From: Heliocidaris erythrogramma
Taxonomy: Eukaryota; Echinodermata; Echinoidea; Camarodonta; Echinometridae
Direction: 5' to 3'
NCBI GenBank assembly: GCA_025617745.1
Contig: CM046873.1
Coordinates: 25,961,547-26,025,546, forward strand
DNA length: 64,000 bases
Shown: positions 43,986 to 55,501 of the stretch, one piece after another
Layout of the letters: each line of letters opens with the position of its first letter
Position numbering within the stretch: the first letter of the stretch is position 1
The notes under the pieces: model-generated
The model's database searches: none
What the model was told of the DNA's origin: nothing
Seen by the model: the letters and a program-made list of their open reading frames with translations, nothing else
Program-made: the position numbers and the translations under genes

Positions 43986-44240
43986 GGTTTTTGCGGTCAA
44001 TTTCGGACTTTTTTCATTCAATTTAGCGGAACAAATCTGCACCGTAAAATTCATCAATCAACTTGGTATTTCGGTCATTCAAATTCGCACTTGGATCAAA
44101 CAATTTAACACTTTTCTCATTCAAAATAAAAAGTCGGTTGGGAGCCTTCAAATTCGCCACCACGCCGGAAAACGTCCCTGCCAGCATTCAAATTCGCACG
44201 TGGGTATTTGAATTCGTAATAAGCCCATTCAATAAGCCAG
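43986..44240 (-). repeat. AATTTGAATG motif array, reverse
   Basis: The same motif reads CATTCAAATT here (near 44018, 44077, 44119, 44146, 44184 and others), so this block is inverted relative to 43355-43560 and 44690-45010. Confidence 0.6.
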
Positions 44241-44552
44241 TTCGGGGTTAGCGCATGGTACAAATGACCCCAAATATCCACAGATATTTTAGACATGGAG
44301 GGTCCCTTTATGTGCACTTCAGAAAAATAACTCTGGGAGTGATAGAGGTGCCTCATGAATAGCTTTTGTTTCCCCCTTTAAAAAGAATACTTCCACCTGG
44401 ATATCATGGAATGCACCATTAGTGCATAATTGAATAATGATTACATGACACTCATGAGCACATATCGAATATTAGTGTCAGTGGGTTTTAGAATTTGGTA
44501 CAGATGACCTTTATCTGCTCATGCTCAGATTGCATCTCCGAAGTGGCTTATT
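44231..44552. mobile_element. MITE family M1, copy 2
   Basis: About 320 bp, nearly identical to 23479-23796. TIRs AAGCCAGTTCGG / CCGAAGTGGCTT with one mismatch. Confidence 0.8.
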
Positions 44553-44689
44553 TAGCATGTTTAAGGTATTTGGATAAACATGAGATAAACATGAATTCAT
44601 TAAAAGAAGCTTATATGAATTAAAGACTACATAAAAGCTCATATGCAATTCGAAACCAATATATCAAAATTAATAAAGAATAACAACCA

Positions 44690-45010
44690 AATAAAATGTG
44701 TTCGACGTAAATTACGAATTCGAATGCTCAATGTGCGAAAAAGAATGCTCTGAAATGAATTTGAATGCTGGAATAACGGTATTGCGCAATCGCATCACCT
44801 CCCGTTCTAAATTGAATGACCGTTTTACGAACTTGATGCATTTTTTTGCGAATTCGAATGAAATTAGTTTAAATTGGATTGATAATAGTACTAATACGAA
44901 TGCATGAAATATTAATTTGAATGCTTAAATGCTTGTACACGGCCAAATTCTTCTAAATTGAATGCACGTAGTATGAATTTGACTGATGAACTTACGAAAT
45001 TGACCGCATT
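44690..45010 (+). repeat. AATTTGAATG motif array, forward
   Basis: At least eight occurrences of GAATT(T/C)GAATG, AAATTGAATG and close variants. The small open frame (44698-44907) across it is a by-product. Confidence 0.6.
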
Positions 45011-45079
45011 TATTCTTAAGATATATGCTAATTACCTGAACCGACAAAAGAATTCACAAATTTAAGCGTTCACCCCCCC

Positions 45080-45170
45080 CGGTCTGGATTCGTAACGGAG
45101 AATACCACTCCTTGCTCAAACTAAACCGCTTGAATGGAAGGCGTTAGAAACGCATATAAAGACGAGGTTA
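45080..45170 (+). repeat. old copy of the S segment
   Basis: TCTGGATTCGTAACGGAGAATACCACTCC...CTTGAATGGAAGGCGTTAGAAACGC matches the start region of segment S in the tandem array (46012-46100), but is more diverged. Confidence 0.6.
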
Positions 45171-46445
45171 TGGCTATGTAAATACAACTGTATATGAAAC
45201 AAAGATTAGTAACGCTTGCTGATCTCGCTCCCTCAACGAAAAGTTATTTAATCGATTCATTAAAGCAATCGATTGTCTAATAGATTGAATGGCGGTGCGA
45301 AATCAAATCTTCATAATTATATCTCAAGTAAAAATTACAGACACAATTTAGCATTCTATTCAATTTTCCAACATTGTATAAAAATAAAATTAAATCTTTA
45401 TTTTTAGTTCAACTCTTATCAATATCTTATCAATTGTGATAAATAAAAAAATAGGATTTTTTTATTTCTTTCAACCTATCAAAAATTACTTCAAAATATC
45501 AAAGTATTACTTCATTTTCACACAACGACTTATCCAAGGACGCCGGACGGGCGTTTAAGTTACCGATGGCAATTTTTATGGCTATTCAGTCAACCCAGGG
45601 TAGATAACAATTCCTCCTGTCTATATCGCAGGCATCCTAGACGTTTTAGTTTGTCAACCCCAGGCTAGATTTTAAAAAAAATGACACCTGTTTATATCAC
45701 ACGTGTCTCAGATGTTTTAATTTGTTGTCAACCCAGACTCGTATTTGTGGATGCGTGTGATATTTACAGGCATTTTATTTATTTTTTTTATTCATTTAAT
45801 TGTTTTTTGGGGGGTGAGTTGGTTTTTTTTTTTTGGTTTTTTTTTTGTTTGTTTTTTGTTGCTAAATGTACACACACGCATACACACATAAACATAACTG
45901 AATAATACCCCGGAGTATACCAATAAATTCAGAAAATTCATGAGTGATGTTGTAGAAAGGCGGTAACAACCCGGGGTAACAACTGTTCACACCTCTCCCT
46001 CCCCCTCCCCATTTCTGGATCTGCAAACAGAGAATACCGCTCAAACTAAACCACTTGAATGCAAGGTGTTAGAAACGCACATAAAGACGAGGTTAGCTAT
46101 GTAAATATGCGAAACTGAGGAAAAACGTGCATGCATTTTTGTTGCTAACCGCGGCCGTGAACAAATATTTTGTAATCGATTTATTGTAATAATCGATTGT
46201 CTAAAAGGGAAATGTTGGTATGAAAATAAAATCATACCTAATAATCTTACCAAAATATATATTTGAAAATTTTACCTCACCTGAAGAAAATATTAAATCA
46301 TAGAGCAAAGTAAAAATATTTTCCTGTATTGAACTATCAATTTCTTTTCTAGAAAAAAAATGCCGGTAATTATTTTAACCAAAAACAAATATAAGTATTT
46401 TTTTATGTAAACACTTTTTTCCATTAGAATTTTTGTCTCAACAAC

Positions 46446-46505
46446 GCGGCCGAAGGCCGCTGGCATTAAGGATTCTTTTTGACACACATCTTGCCGAAGC
46501 GAGAT
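46446..46505 (+). other. paired GAA-loop hairpins at the end of segment S
   Basis: GCGGCC-GAA-GGCCGC, then about 25 nt further ACATCTTGC-CGAA-GCGAGATGT. Both recur in unit B (51782-51845). The partial third copy keeps only the second hairpin (57050-57073) and diverges right after it. Confidence 0.7.
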
Positions 46506-48076
46506 GTCTTAATAAAATATAAGATATATGTTCATACGTGATACATAGCATGCTTTCTAAGTCTCAAAGCTATATCCAGTATGTTCAGACAGGCCATGAT
46601 CCACTTGTTCTAATTCTATCACCCACTCGTGACTATTCATCGCTTACTCGCTGCCAAAACAATAATTACTGCGCCACACACGGTGACCCGAGTATAATTC
46701 GTATCCATGGTCAAAACGCGCGGAAGTTTGTGCACAGGAGTCATTTCATGCCAAGTTTTGGTTTTGAATAATATTTTATTTGTCTTCATAAATCAACATA
46801 ATAACACAATAACAATTCATTTGTAATATCGATAATACAATCAAATAGCAAATACATTGTGTTAAAATAATAAATTTAAATAAACCTTGTACATGTCAAA
46901 ATTGACTGAACTCCAATCTTATACCAAAATAAAACACGTGCACACTATTCTCTGGTAAGCACATGTAAATCAATATCTAAAGACCACATCATATATATAT
47001 ATAAAAAGAAAAAGAAGGAAAAAGACAAAAAAACCCTCCCTTACCACACAGTATACACAGTAGCCTATACCCTACATCACATGAATACATACATTACATT
47101 ACAGCACCAGATGAAACAGACACAATGATAATAGAAAAAAGTAGGAAAGAGGGTACATCACACGAATACATACATTACATTATTTATAGCACCACATGAA
47201 ACAGAGAGAATCATAATAGTTGCGAGATAGCAGCGAATGAAGCGGCGATTGCGCTCACACTACAAAATTGATAGTCACAAGCACGGTGGATGGTCTACCG
47301 CCAAGTATCGATGCTTTGTCGCTGGATCCTGAGATTTACTCCTGCCAAACTCGCTGCCAGAATGGTTTCGAAACCTAGCTCCAACTATTAACTCGCTTCT
47401 ATCTCGTGACTATCTGCGTTCAGACAGCGTTTGGTCTTAAAACTATCTGGTCATGACCAAAATAGTCTCGAAACCTAGATAGCATCGATGCTCTCGCTCT
47501 ACGTGTGAACGTATACCTTAAAAGGTAATCTGCCAATAATTATGACCATTTAACTTGCAATAATATTTTTAGCGATAAATACCAACACTAATATTTTGCA
47601 GGCATTTGTTTTTGTTTAACTATCGGGGTGAACTAGGACATCTTGTCCCAGTTCACCCAGTTACTTTTTGTAAGGATGGAAGCTACAAACATTTGCTGTA
47701 AAGTCTTCAAAATTTCCAGGGGTGGGGGGGGGGGGGGTGTTCTGAAATTGAATGATCTATTTGATCTATCTTCTTTTTTTTAAACCACGGTGCCGAATTT
47801 TTTGAAATTGGAATTTTACGATCTACATTCTGTCGCTAACTGAATCAACGTCTTTCGGAGAACAGTGCACTCCACAGTCTTTCACTCGTCAAAACAAAAT
47901 TTCCTAAAATAAAATACCAAATTTCCTGAAATTTTCAAAGCCAATGTGTAGTACTTGTTGTTTTTGTTATATGAAAATTGCCATGGAGACTTTAGTAGAG
48001 TCCTGGTCATGCAGTTCTCAAAGAATTGGGAAAGGTTGACAAAGTCTACGTGAGAATTGTTTTATACTGTGTTGTT

Positions 48077-48368
48077 GTAGAGGTGTCGTGGTCTAGTGGA
48101 TACGTCACCGGACTGTGGCTCACATGGTTCGCGGTTCGAATCCCGCCACGGCGCTAATGTCCTTTGGCAAGACATTCATCTACATTTGCCACTCTCAACC
48201 CAGGTGAAGTAAATGGGTACCCGGTAGGAAGAAATTCCTTGAAATGCTTTAGCGCCATAATAGGCAGCTCGGCTAAAGCCGGGTAATAATGTGATACTTT
48301 GTATTAAGCGCAGTAGAGTATATCCATATAGTGGCTGCGCTATATAAATGGGCATATTATTATTATTA
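48077..48368 (+). mobile_element. tRNA-derived SINE, second family (292 bp)
   Basis: Head TGTCGTGGTCTAGTGGATAC (A box) and CGGTTCGAATCCCGCC (B box), conserved middle GGGTACCCGGTAGGA, tail GCGCTATATAAATGGGCATATT then (ATT)n. Flanked by TTGTT (48072-48076, 48369-48373). Unit B (near 53150) and the inverted fragment (near 57455-57475) carry the uninterrupted empty site. Confidence 0.85.
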
Positions 48369-49330
48369 TTGTTTTGGAATAATAATGATGATAATAATAT
48401 GTCTTGTTTACCCAGGATAGCCTCATCAGTATTATATACTGTTCTCCCTGAGGGTCCTGCATGCAATCATCAAAATAGATAAGAAATTGACCCAATCTCA
48501 CTAAAAAGAACATGTACTACATACATAAATGAGTATATGGGACTACACACACAAATGGCATGAATGTTCGGCCCGAACATTCAAGCTATTTCTAGTCATA
48601 GCCTATTTCGAGTATAAGAGCATTTGAAGAACAATCCTTTTCAGAGGATGTTTCTAATATGATGTTCTTCCAAACAGACAAAAAAGGAATGAGAAAGCTC
48701 ACAAAATATTTTTCACATTTCCCAGAACTCCTCAGGATACCCTTTAATATGAAACTTATATAGTTGATCAATTTTGCGAGTGAGCGAGCCAAAATTACAC
48801 TCAATTTAGAGTGAATCAATTTTTTTTTATTTAAACACAAAATAAAGATGTAAAAGGGTCAATATTGGTTCACTGTTATTCAGGAAAGCTCTACTAGTAG
48901 TAGAACCATATTATACTTAAATGCTGTATGCGGGGTGTTCACTATAGCCAATTGGTATACATACTTATATAGATTATTTGACAATGAATGATGAAAAATG
49001 GACAAAAAAGTGGACAAAAAAAGATGTGAAAATCAAACCTAGAAGCAAAATCGCAGTATATCTGTGAATGTATATGTGAACATTGATAGTTAAGGCCTTT
49101 CGTATGATTCAAACTAATTTATAAAAGGTTAATTGCTTTTTTAGTTAGAGGTGGTGTCCCATTTTTCGGGCGTCCCGGTTCACCCCGCTCTCCCCTACAT
49201 TATTTCTTGTTTTTCGTTACCTTTTGTTTTGGTGTTTGTGGGTTGTTGTTTTTTCTAAATAATTTGAAATATTTAAAATAATAAGTCAAATCAGCATCCC
49301 ATTTCACTAGCACAATTTTATACATAGTAA

Positions 49331-50217
49331 TGTGTGTGTGTGTGTGTGTGTAATTGTTTTTTTACAGACGTGTATCAATCAGTATACAAATAATGAATGT
49401 TTATGAGTGCAATGGAAAGAATATTTTCATGAGTTGAAAGATGGAATGTTCCATTCAATGAGGCGAAGCCGAATTGAATGGAACAGATTCCATCTTTCAA
49501 CGAATTCCATCTTTCAACGAATGAAAAATTATTATTATTATTATCCTTGTTATTTGTACAATAAAATATAATTTATTTATAAATTTAACGTAACTGGCCG
49601 GGTCCCTGTCGGGGTAGCGTCTGCCAATGAGCAGTCAGTCAGAGCCCAGTTCACGCTCAACCAAATTCTCAATTATCTCTTCACTCGGTGGATTCTCTCA
49701 CAAAAGTATATTGTGCTTAACATGGAATCGGCCACACTCACTCAAACAATCACCTAAACTAATAGATGTACTCGTATAATGTTGTGGCTAAAGTTGACAA
49801 GAAACTTTTAACCAAATACACTTCTTTCCTCTACAGCAGCTCAACATCGTCCTGTCGCACGCGAGCGTAAAATAACACATAGATCTATGGGCAAAGTCCG
49901 GTATGCGCTGTATCGCAGCCGCGCATTACACTGAAAAGGTCGAGGCGTTGAATGGAAAAAAATCGTATGGAACAAATGCACGCTAGCTAGCGCTAAACCA
50001 TGGAATGGAACAAATATTTAATAACATGTGACCTATTATTCTCCAATCAAATTACAAGGATCTACTCAGGTGTTGTATAAATATGATTATTTACGTCTGG
50101 GACCGACCTTTAACGTCACCATCCGAAATACGTGACTCAGTCTCGAACATGGGTCCGCTGAATCAGTTTATAACTTCCACTGGTAGCTGGATTACAGGCG
50201 CACGCCACAACGCCCAG
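49331..50217 (-). mobile_element. 7SL-like SINE split by a nested insertion, unit A
   Basis: SINE parts 49331-49382 (tail) and 50081-50217 (body and 7SL-like head). GTAATG is duplicated (49327-49332, 50220-50225), and the empty site with a single GTAATG is preserved at 58185-58190. The inner 698-bp insertion separates CAATCAG from ATATGATT. Confidence 0.8.
49383..50080. mobile_element. nested palindrome-bearing element, unit A
   Basis: Begins with a palindrome (ATGGAATGTTCCATTCAAT / ATTGAATGGAACAGATTCCA around GAGGCGAAGCC) and ends GGATCTACTCAGGTGTTGTA. Compared with unit B, an internal stretch near 49505-49530 is deleted. Confidence 0.65.
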
Positions 50218-50399
50218 TTGTAATGGAATGTTATACAGTAATGGAATTTATACATACTTGATCACTACTACATAAGAAGTACCGGACTTATACCAAAGAC
50301 GTTTAATAGTATCAAGACAGATCACTGTCACCTACTTCCGTAGTACATTTTGGAGATGTAAATTGCTGTGTTAAAAACAGACTCGGAAAAATATGTTCG

Positions 50400-50401
50400 C
50401 C

Positions 50402-50435
<34 letters not shown>

Positions 50436-50436
50436 G
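50400..50436 (+). repeat. (ATA)n microsatellite, unit A
   Basis: ATA repeats followed by AAGCTTAAATAGCGCATCATT, which looks like a SINE-type tail in the opposite orientation. Repeated at 55625-55660 in unit B. Confidence 0.8.
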
Positions 50437-53400
50437 CTTAAATAGCGCATCATTCAGTCATCTCTATGCACTTTACAAATTATGAAAACTAACTATATTC
50501 GTAATGTGTATAAATAAATACATGATATTAAATTACTTTACAATACATTCAGTTAAATTACATTAGATCACAATACAGTGTGCCTACATTTATTGCATTA
50601 CCTAGCACTACATTATAAGCGAGTGAAATACTTGAAATTATACGACATAAAAGTGAAATAGCGGATAACATAAACATACACATGATTAGACGCATTGATA
50701 TAATTTATAACATTAAGAGTAAAGGTGTGTCTTTAGAGAGTTCTTGAAACTATTGACGGAGGATGCTTCACGAAGTTGGGTAGGAAGAGAATTCTACATG
50801 TGTAGGTGATAAGGTGCTGAAAGCACGTTTCCCGTAAAATTTGCTGTTCACCCTCGGTGTATAACACGTGAAAATAGTCATCTTCCATAGGGTTAACACG
50901 TGAAAACATGGATTTTAAAAATGATTATAGTTCCTCTGGTATTACCTTGAATTTAGTGTAAATGTGGCTTACATGTAATTTTAGACTGCTTATATTACAA
51001 TCTTACACACTTAAGTTTTTTGGTCAAACCCAGTGTTGTCTTTGTGTCCATTAAGTCAACCCTGATAACAATTCCCAATGTCCATATCACAGGCAACCTA
51101 GACGTTTAAGTTTATCAACCCAGAGTAGTTTTGTGGCTATTTAGTCAACCCAGGGTAGATTGAAAAATGCCATCTGTTTATATCACACTTGTCTCAGAAG
51201 TTTTAATTTTTTGACAACCCAGACTCGTATTTGTGGATATTAAATACTCCGGAGTATACCAATAAATTTAGAAGATTCATGAGTGATGTTGTAGAAAGGC
51301 GGTACCAACTGTTAACACCTCCCCATCCCCCTCCCCATTTCTGGATTTACAAATAGAGAATACCACTCAAACTAAACCACTTGAATGCAAGGTGTTATAA
51401 ACGCACATAAAGACGAGGTTAGCTATGTAAATACGCGAAACTCAGAGGAAAAACCTGCATGCATTTATGTTGTTAATCGCGGCCGTGAACCGTATTTTTA
51501 ATCGATTTATTGTAATAATCGATTGTCCAAAATGGAAATTTTGGTATGAAAATAAAATCATGCCTAATAATCTTACCAAAATATATTTTTGAAAATTTTA
51601 CCTCACCTGAAATTAATAAAGAAAATATTAAATCATAGAGCAAATTAAAAATATTTTCCTATATTGAACTATCAATTTCTTTCCTAGAAAAAAAAATGCC
51701 GGTAATTATTTTAACCAAAAAAAATATAAGTATTTTTTTATCTAAACACTTGTTTCCATTAAAATTTTTGTCTTCAACAAAGCGGCCGGAGGCCGCTGGC
51801 ATTATGTTTACTTTTTGACACACATCTTGCCGAAGCGAGATGTCTTATAAGATATAATGTTCATACGTGGTACATAGCATGCTTTCTAAGTCTCGAAGCT
51901 ATATCCAGTATGTTCAGACAGGCCATGATCCACTTGTTCTAATTCTATCACCCACTCGTGACTATTCATCGCTTACTCGCTGCCAAAACAATAATTACTG
52001 CGCCACACACGGTGAAAACACGTGCACACTATTCTCTGGTAAGCACATGTCAATCAATATCTAAAGACCACATCATATATATATAAAAACAAAAAGAAGG
52101 AAAAAGAAAAAAAAAAACCCTCCCTTACCACACAGTATACACAGTAGCCTACTTACACCTACATCACACGAATACATACATTACATTACAGCACCAGATG
52201 AAACAGACACAATGATAATAGAAAAAAGTAGGAAAGAGGGTACATCACACGAATACATACATTACATTATTTATAGCACCACATGAAACAGAGAGAATCA
52301 TAATAGTTGCGAGATAGCAGCGAATGAAGCGGCGATTGCGCTCACACTACAAAATCGATAGTCACAAGCACGGTGGATGGTCTACCGCCAAGTATCGATG
52401 CTTTGTCGCTGGATCCTGAGATTTACTCCTGCCAAACTCGCTGCCAGAATGGTTTCGAAACCTAGCTCCAACTCGCTTCTATCTCGTGACTATCTGCGTT
52501 CAGACAGCGTTTGGTCTTAAAACTATCTGGTCATGACCAAAATAGTCTCGAAACCTAGATAGCATCGATGCTCTCGCTCTACGTGTGAACGTATACCTTT
52601 AAAAGGTAATCTGCCAATAATTATGACCATTTAACTTGCAATAATATTTTTAGCGATAAATACCAACACTAATATTTTGCAGGCATTTGTTTTTGTTTAA
52701 CTATCGGGGTGAACTAGGACATCTTGTCCCAGTTCACCCAGTTACTTTTTGTAAGGATGGAAGCTACAAACATTTGCTGTAAAGTCTTCAAAATTTCCAG
52801 GGGTGGGGGGGGGTGTTCTGAAATTGAATGATCTATTTGATCTATCTTCTTTTTTTTAAACCACGGTGCCGAATTTTTTGAAATTGGAATTTTACGATCT
52901 ACATTCTGTCGCTAACTGAATCAACGTCTTTCGGAGAACAGTGCACTCCACAGTCTTTCACTCGTCAAAACAAAATTTCCTAAAATAAAATACCAAATTT
53001 CCTGAAATTTTCAAAGCCAAAGTGTAGTACTTGTTGTTTTTGTTATATGAAAATTGCCATGGAGACTTTAGTAGAGTCCTGGTCATGCAGTTCTCAAAGG
53101 AATTGGGAAAGGTTGACCAAGTCTACGTGAGAATTGTTTTATACTGTGTTGTTTTGGAATAATAATGATGATAATAATATGTCTTGTTTACCCAGGATAG
53201 CCTCATCAGTATTATATACTGTTCTCCCTGAGGGTCCTGCAATCATCAAAATAGATAAGAAATTGACCCAATCTCACTAAAAAGAACATGTACTACATAC
53301 ATAAATGAGTATATGGGACTACACACACAAATGGCATGAATGTTCGGCCCGAACATTCAAGCTATTTCTAGTCATAGCTATTTCGAGTATAAGAGCATTT

Positions 53401-54100
53401 GAAGAACAATCCTTTTCAGAGGATGTTTCTAATATGATGTTCTTCCAAACAGACATAAAAGGAATGAGAAAGCTCACAAAATATTTTTCACATTTCCCAG
53501 AACTCCTCAGGATACCCTTTAATATGAAACTTATATAGTTGATCAATTTTGCGAGTGAGCGAGCCAAAATTACACTCAATTTAGAGAGAATCATTTTTTT
53601 TTTTATTTAAACACAAAATAAAGATGTAAAAAGTCAATATTGGTTCACTGTTATTCAGGAAAGCTCTACTTTAGTAGAACCATATTATACTTAAATGCTG
53701 TATGCGGGGTGTTCACTATAGCCAATTGGTATACATACTTATATAGATTATTTGACAATGAATGATGAAAAATGGACAAAAAAGTGGACAAAAAAAGATG
53801 TGAAAATCAAACCTAGAAGCAAAATCGCAGTATATCTGTGAATGTATATGTGAACATTGATAGTTAAGGCCTTTCGTATGATTCAAACTAATTTATAAAA
53901 GGTTAATTGCTTTTTTAGTTAGAGGTGGTGTCCCATTTTTCGGGCGTCCCGGTTCACCCCGCTCTCCCCTACATTATTTCTTGTTTTTCGTTACCTTTTG
54001 TTTTGGTGTTTGTGGTTTGTTGTTTTTTCTAAATAATTTGAAATATTTAAAATAATAAGTCAAATCAGCATCCCATTTCACTAGCACAATTTTATACATA

Positions 54101-55067
54101 GTGTGTGTGTGTGTGTGTGTGTGTGTAATTGTTTTTTTACAGACGTGTATCAATCAGTATACAAATAATGAATGTTTATGAGTGCAATGGAAAGAATATT
54201 TTCATGAGTTGAAAGATGGAATGTTCCATTCAATGAGGCGAAGCCGAATTGAATGGAACAGATTCCATCTTTCAACGAATGAAAATATTCTTTCCTTTGC
54301 ACGAATGAAAAAAAAATCATTATTTGTTTTATACAACATCTGAGTAGATCCTATATAAGTGCGTTGTATTATTATTATTATTATTATTATTATCCTTGTT
54401 ATTTGTACAATAAAATATAATTTATTTATAAATGTAACGTAACTGGCCGGTCCCTGTCGGGGTAGCGTCTGCCAATGAGCAGTCAGTCAGAGCCCAGTTC
54501 ACGCTCAACCAAATTCTCAATTATCTCTTCACTCGGTGGATTCTCTCACAAAAGTATATTGTGCTTAACATGGAATCGGCCACACTCACTCAAACAATCA
54601 CCTAAACTAATAGATGTACTCGTATAATGTTGTGGCTAAAGTTGACAAGAAACTTTTAACCAAATACACTTCTTTCCTCTACAGCAGCTCAACATCGTCC
54701 TGTCGCACGCGAGCGTAAAATAACACATAGATCTATGGGCAAAGTCCGGTATGCGCTGTATCGCAGCCGCGCATTACACTGAAAAGGTCGAGGCGTTGAA
54801 TGGAAAAAATCGTATGGAACAAAAATGCACGCTAGCTAGCGCTAAACCATGGAATGGAACAAATATTTAATAACATGTGACCTATTATTCTCCAATCAAA
54901 TTACAAGGATCTACTCAGGTGTTGTATAAATATGATTATTTACGTCTGGGACCGACCTTTAACGTCACCATCCGAAAGACGTGACTCAGTCTCGAACATG
55001 GGTCCGCTGAATCAGTTTATAACTTCCACTGGTAGCTGGATTACAGGCGCACGCCACAACGCCCAGT
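54101..55067 (-). mobile_element. 7SL-like SINE split by a nested insertion, unit B
   Basis: SINE parts 54101-54157 and 54930-55067, structured as in unit A. Confidence 0.8.
54158..54929. mobile_element. nested palindrome-bearing element, unit B (longer form)
   Basis: A palindrome at 54160-54335 is followed by TTATACAACATCTGAGTAGA (54330-54350), which is inverted at the right end (TCTACTCAGGTGTTGTATAA, about 54910-54929). These probably are the true TIRs of a roughly 600-bp element, with the palindrome as an extra end structure. Confidence 0.6.
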
Positions 55068-55134
55068 TGTAATGGAATGTTATACAGTAATGGAATTTGT
55101 ATACTTGATCACTACTACATAAGAAGTACCGGAC

Positions 55135-55501
55135 GCGTGTAATTTTTTGGTAACCAAGCCTAGGCAGATTTCGCATTTTTTCATACTAATACGGTTTATT
55201 CCGTCAAGACTAATCGGCATGAATATTCATGAAAACGAATTTTAGCTATATAATAAAACGAGCAAGGGCATCGAGCAGCTGCTCTGTGTGGCGCAATCGG
55301 ATAATCCAGTCTTCTCTTGGTGAAGGAACCAAGAGTTCGAATCTCGGCAGAAGATTATATTACGAAATTTTCTTTTGCTTATTAGGGTTAGGGTTAGGGT
55401 TAGGGTTAGGGTTTAGAAAATACAAGTCCGATACTTGTAGTCTGTTTCAAAGTCTTCAAAAAGGGGTTTCTGCCTAGGCTTGGTTACAAAAAAAAAGACG
55501 C
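55135..55501 (+). mobile_element. Mutator-like MITE with tRNA-like promoter and TTAGGG repeats
   Basis: 367 bp, TIRs of about 32 bp (GTAACCAAGCCTAGGCAG inner part, GCGT outer end), flanked by a perfect 9-bp duplication GTACCGGAC (55126-55134 and 55502-55510); unit A has the uninterrupted site at 50280-50290. Inside: a tRNA-Arg-like stretch with A box TGGCGCAATCGG (55289-55300) and B box GTTCGAATC (55335-55343), then five TTAGGG units (55382-55411). No transposase. Confidence 0.85.

Noticed and set aside
43741-44108. Poly-Ile and poly-Asn frames of 80-120 codons
   Set aside because: (ATT)n microsatellite translated in both directions.
45560-51030. LTR retrotransposon
   Set aside because: The direct S repeats resemble LTRs, but there is no TG...CA end, primer binding site or gag/pol sequence between them.
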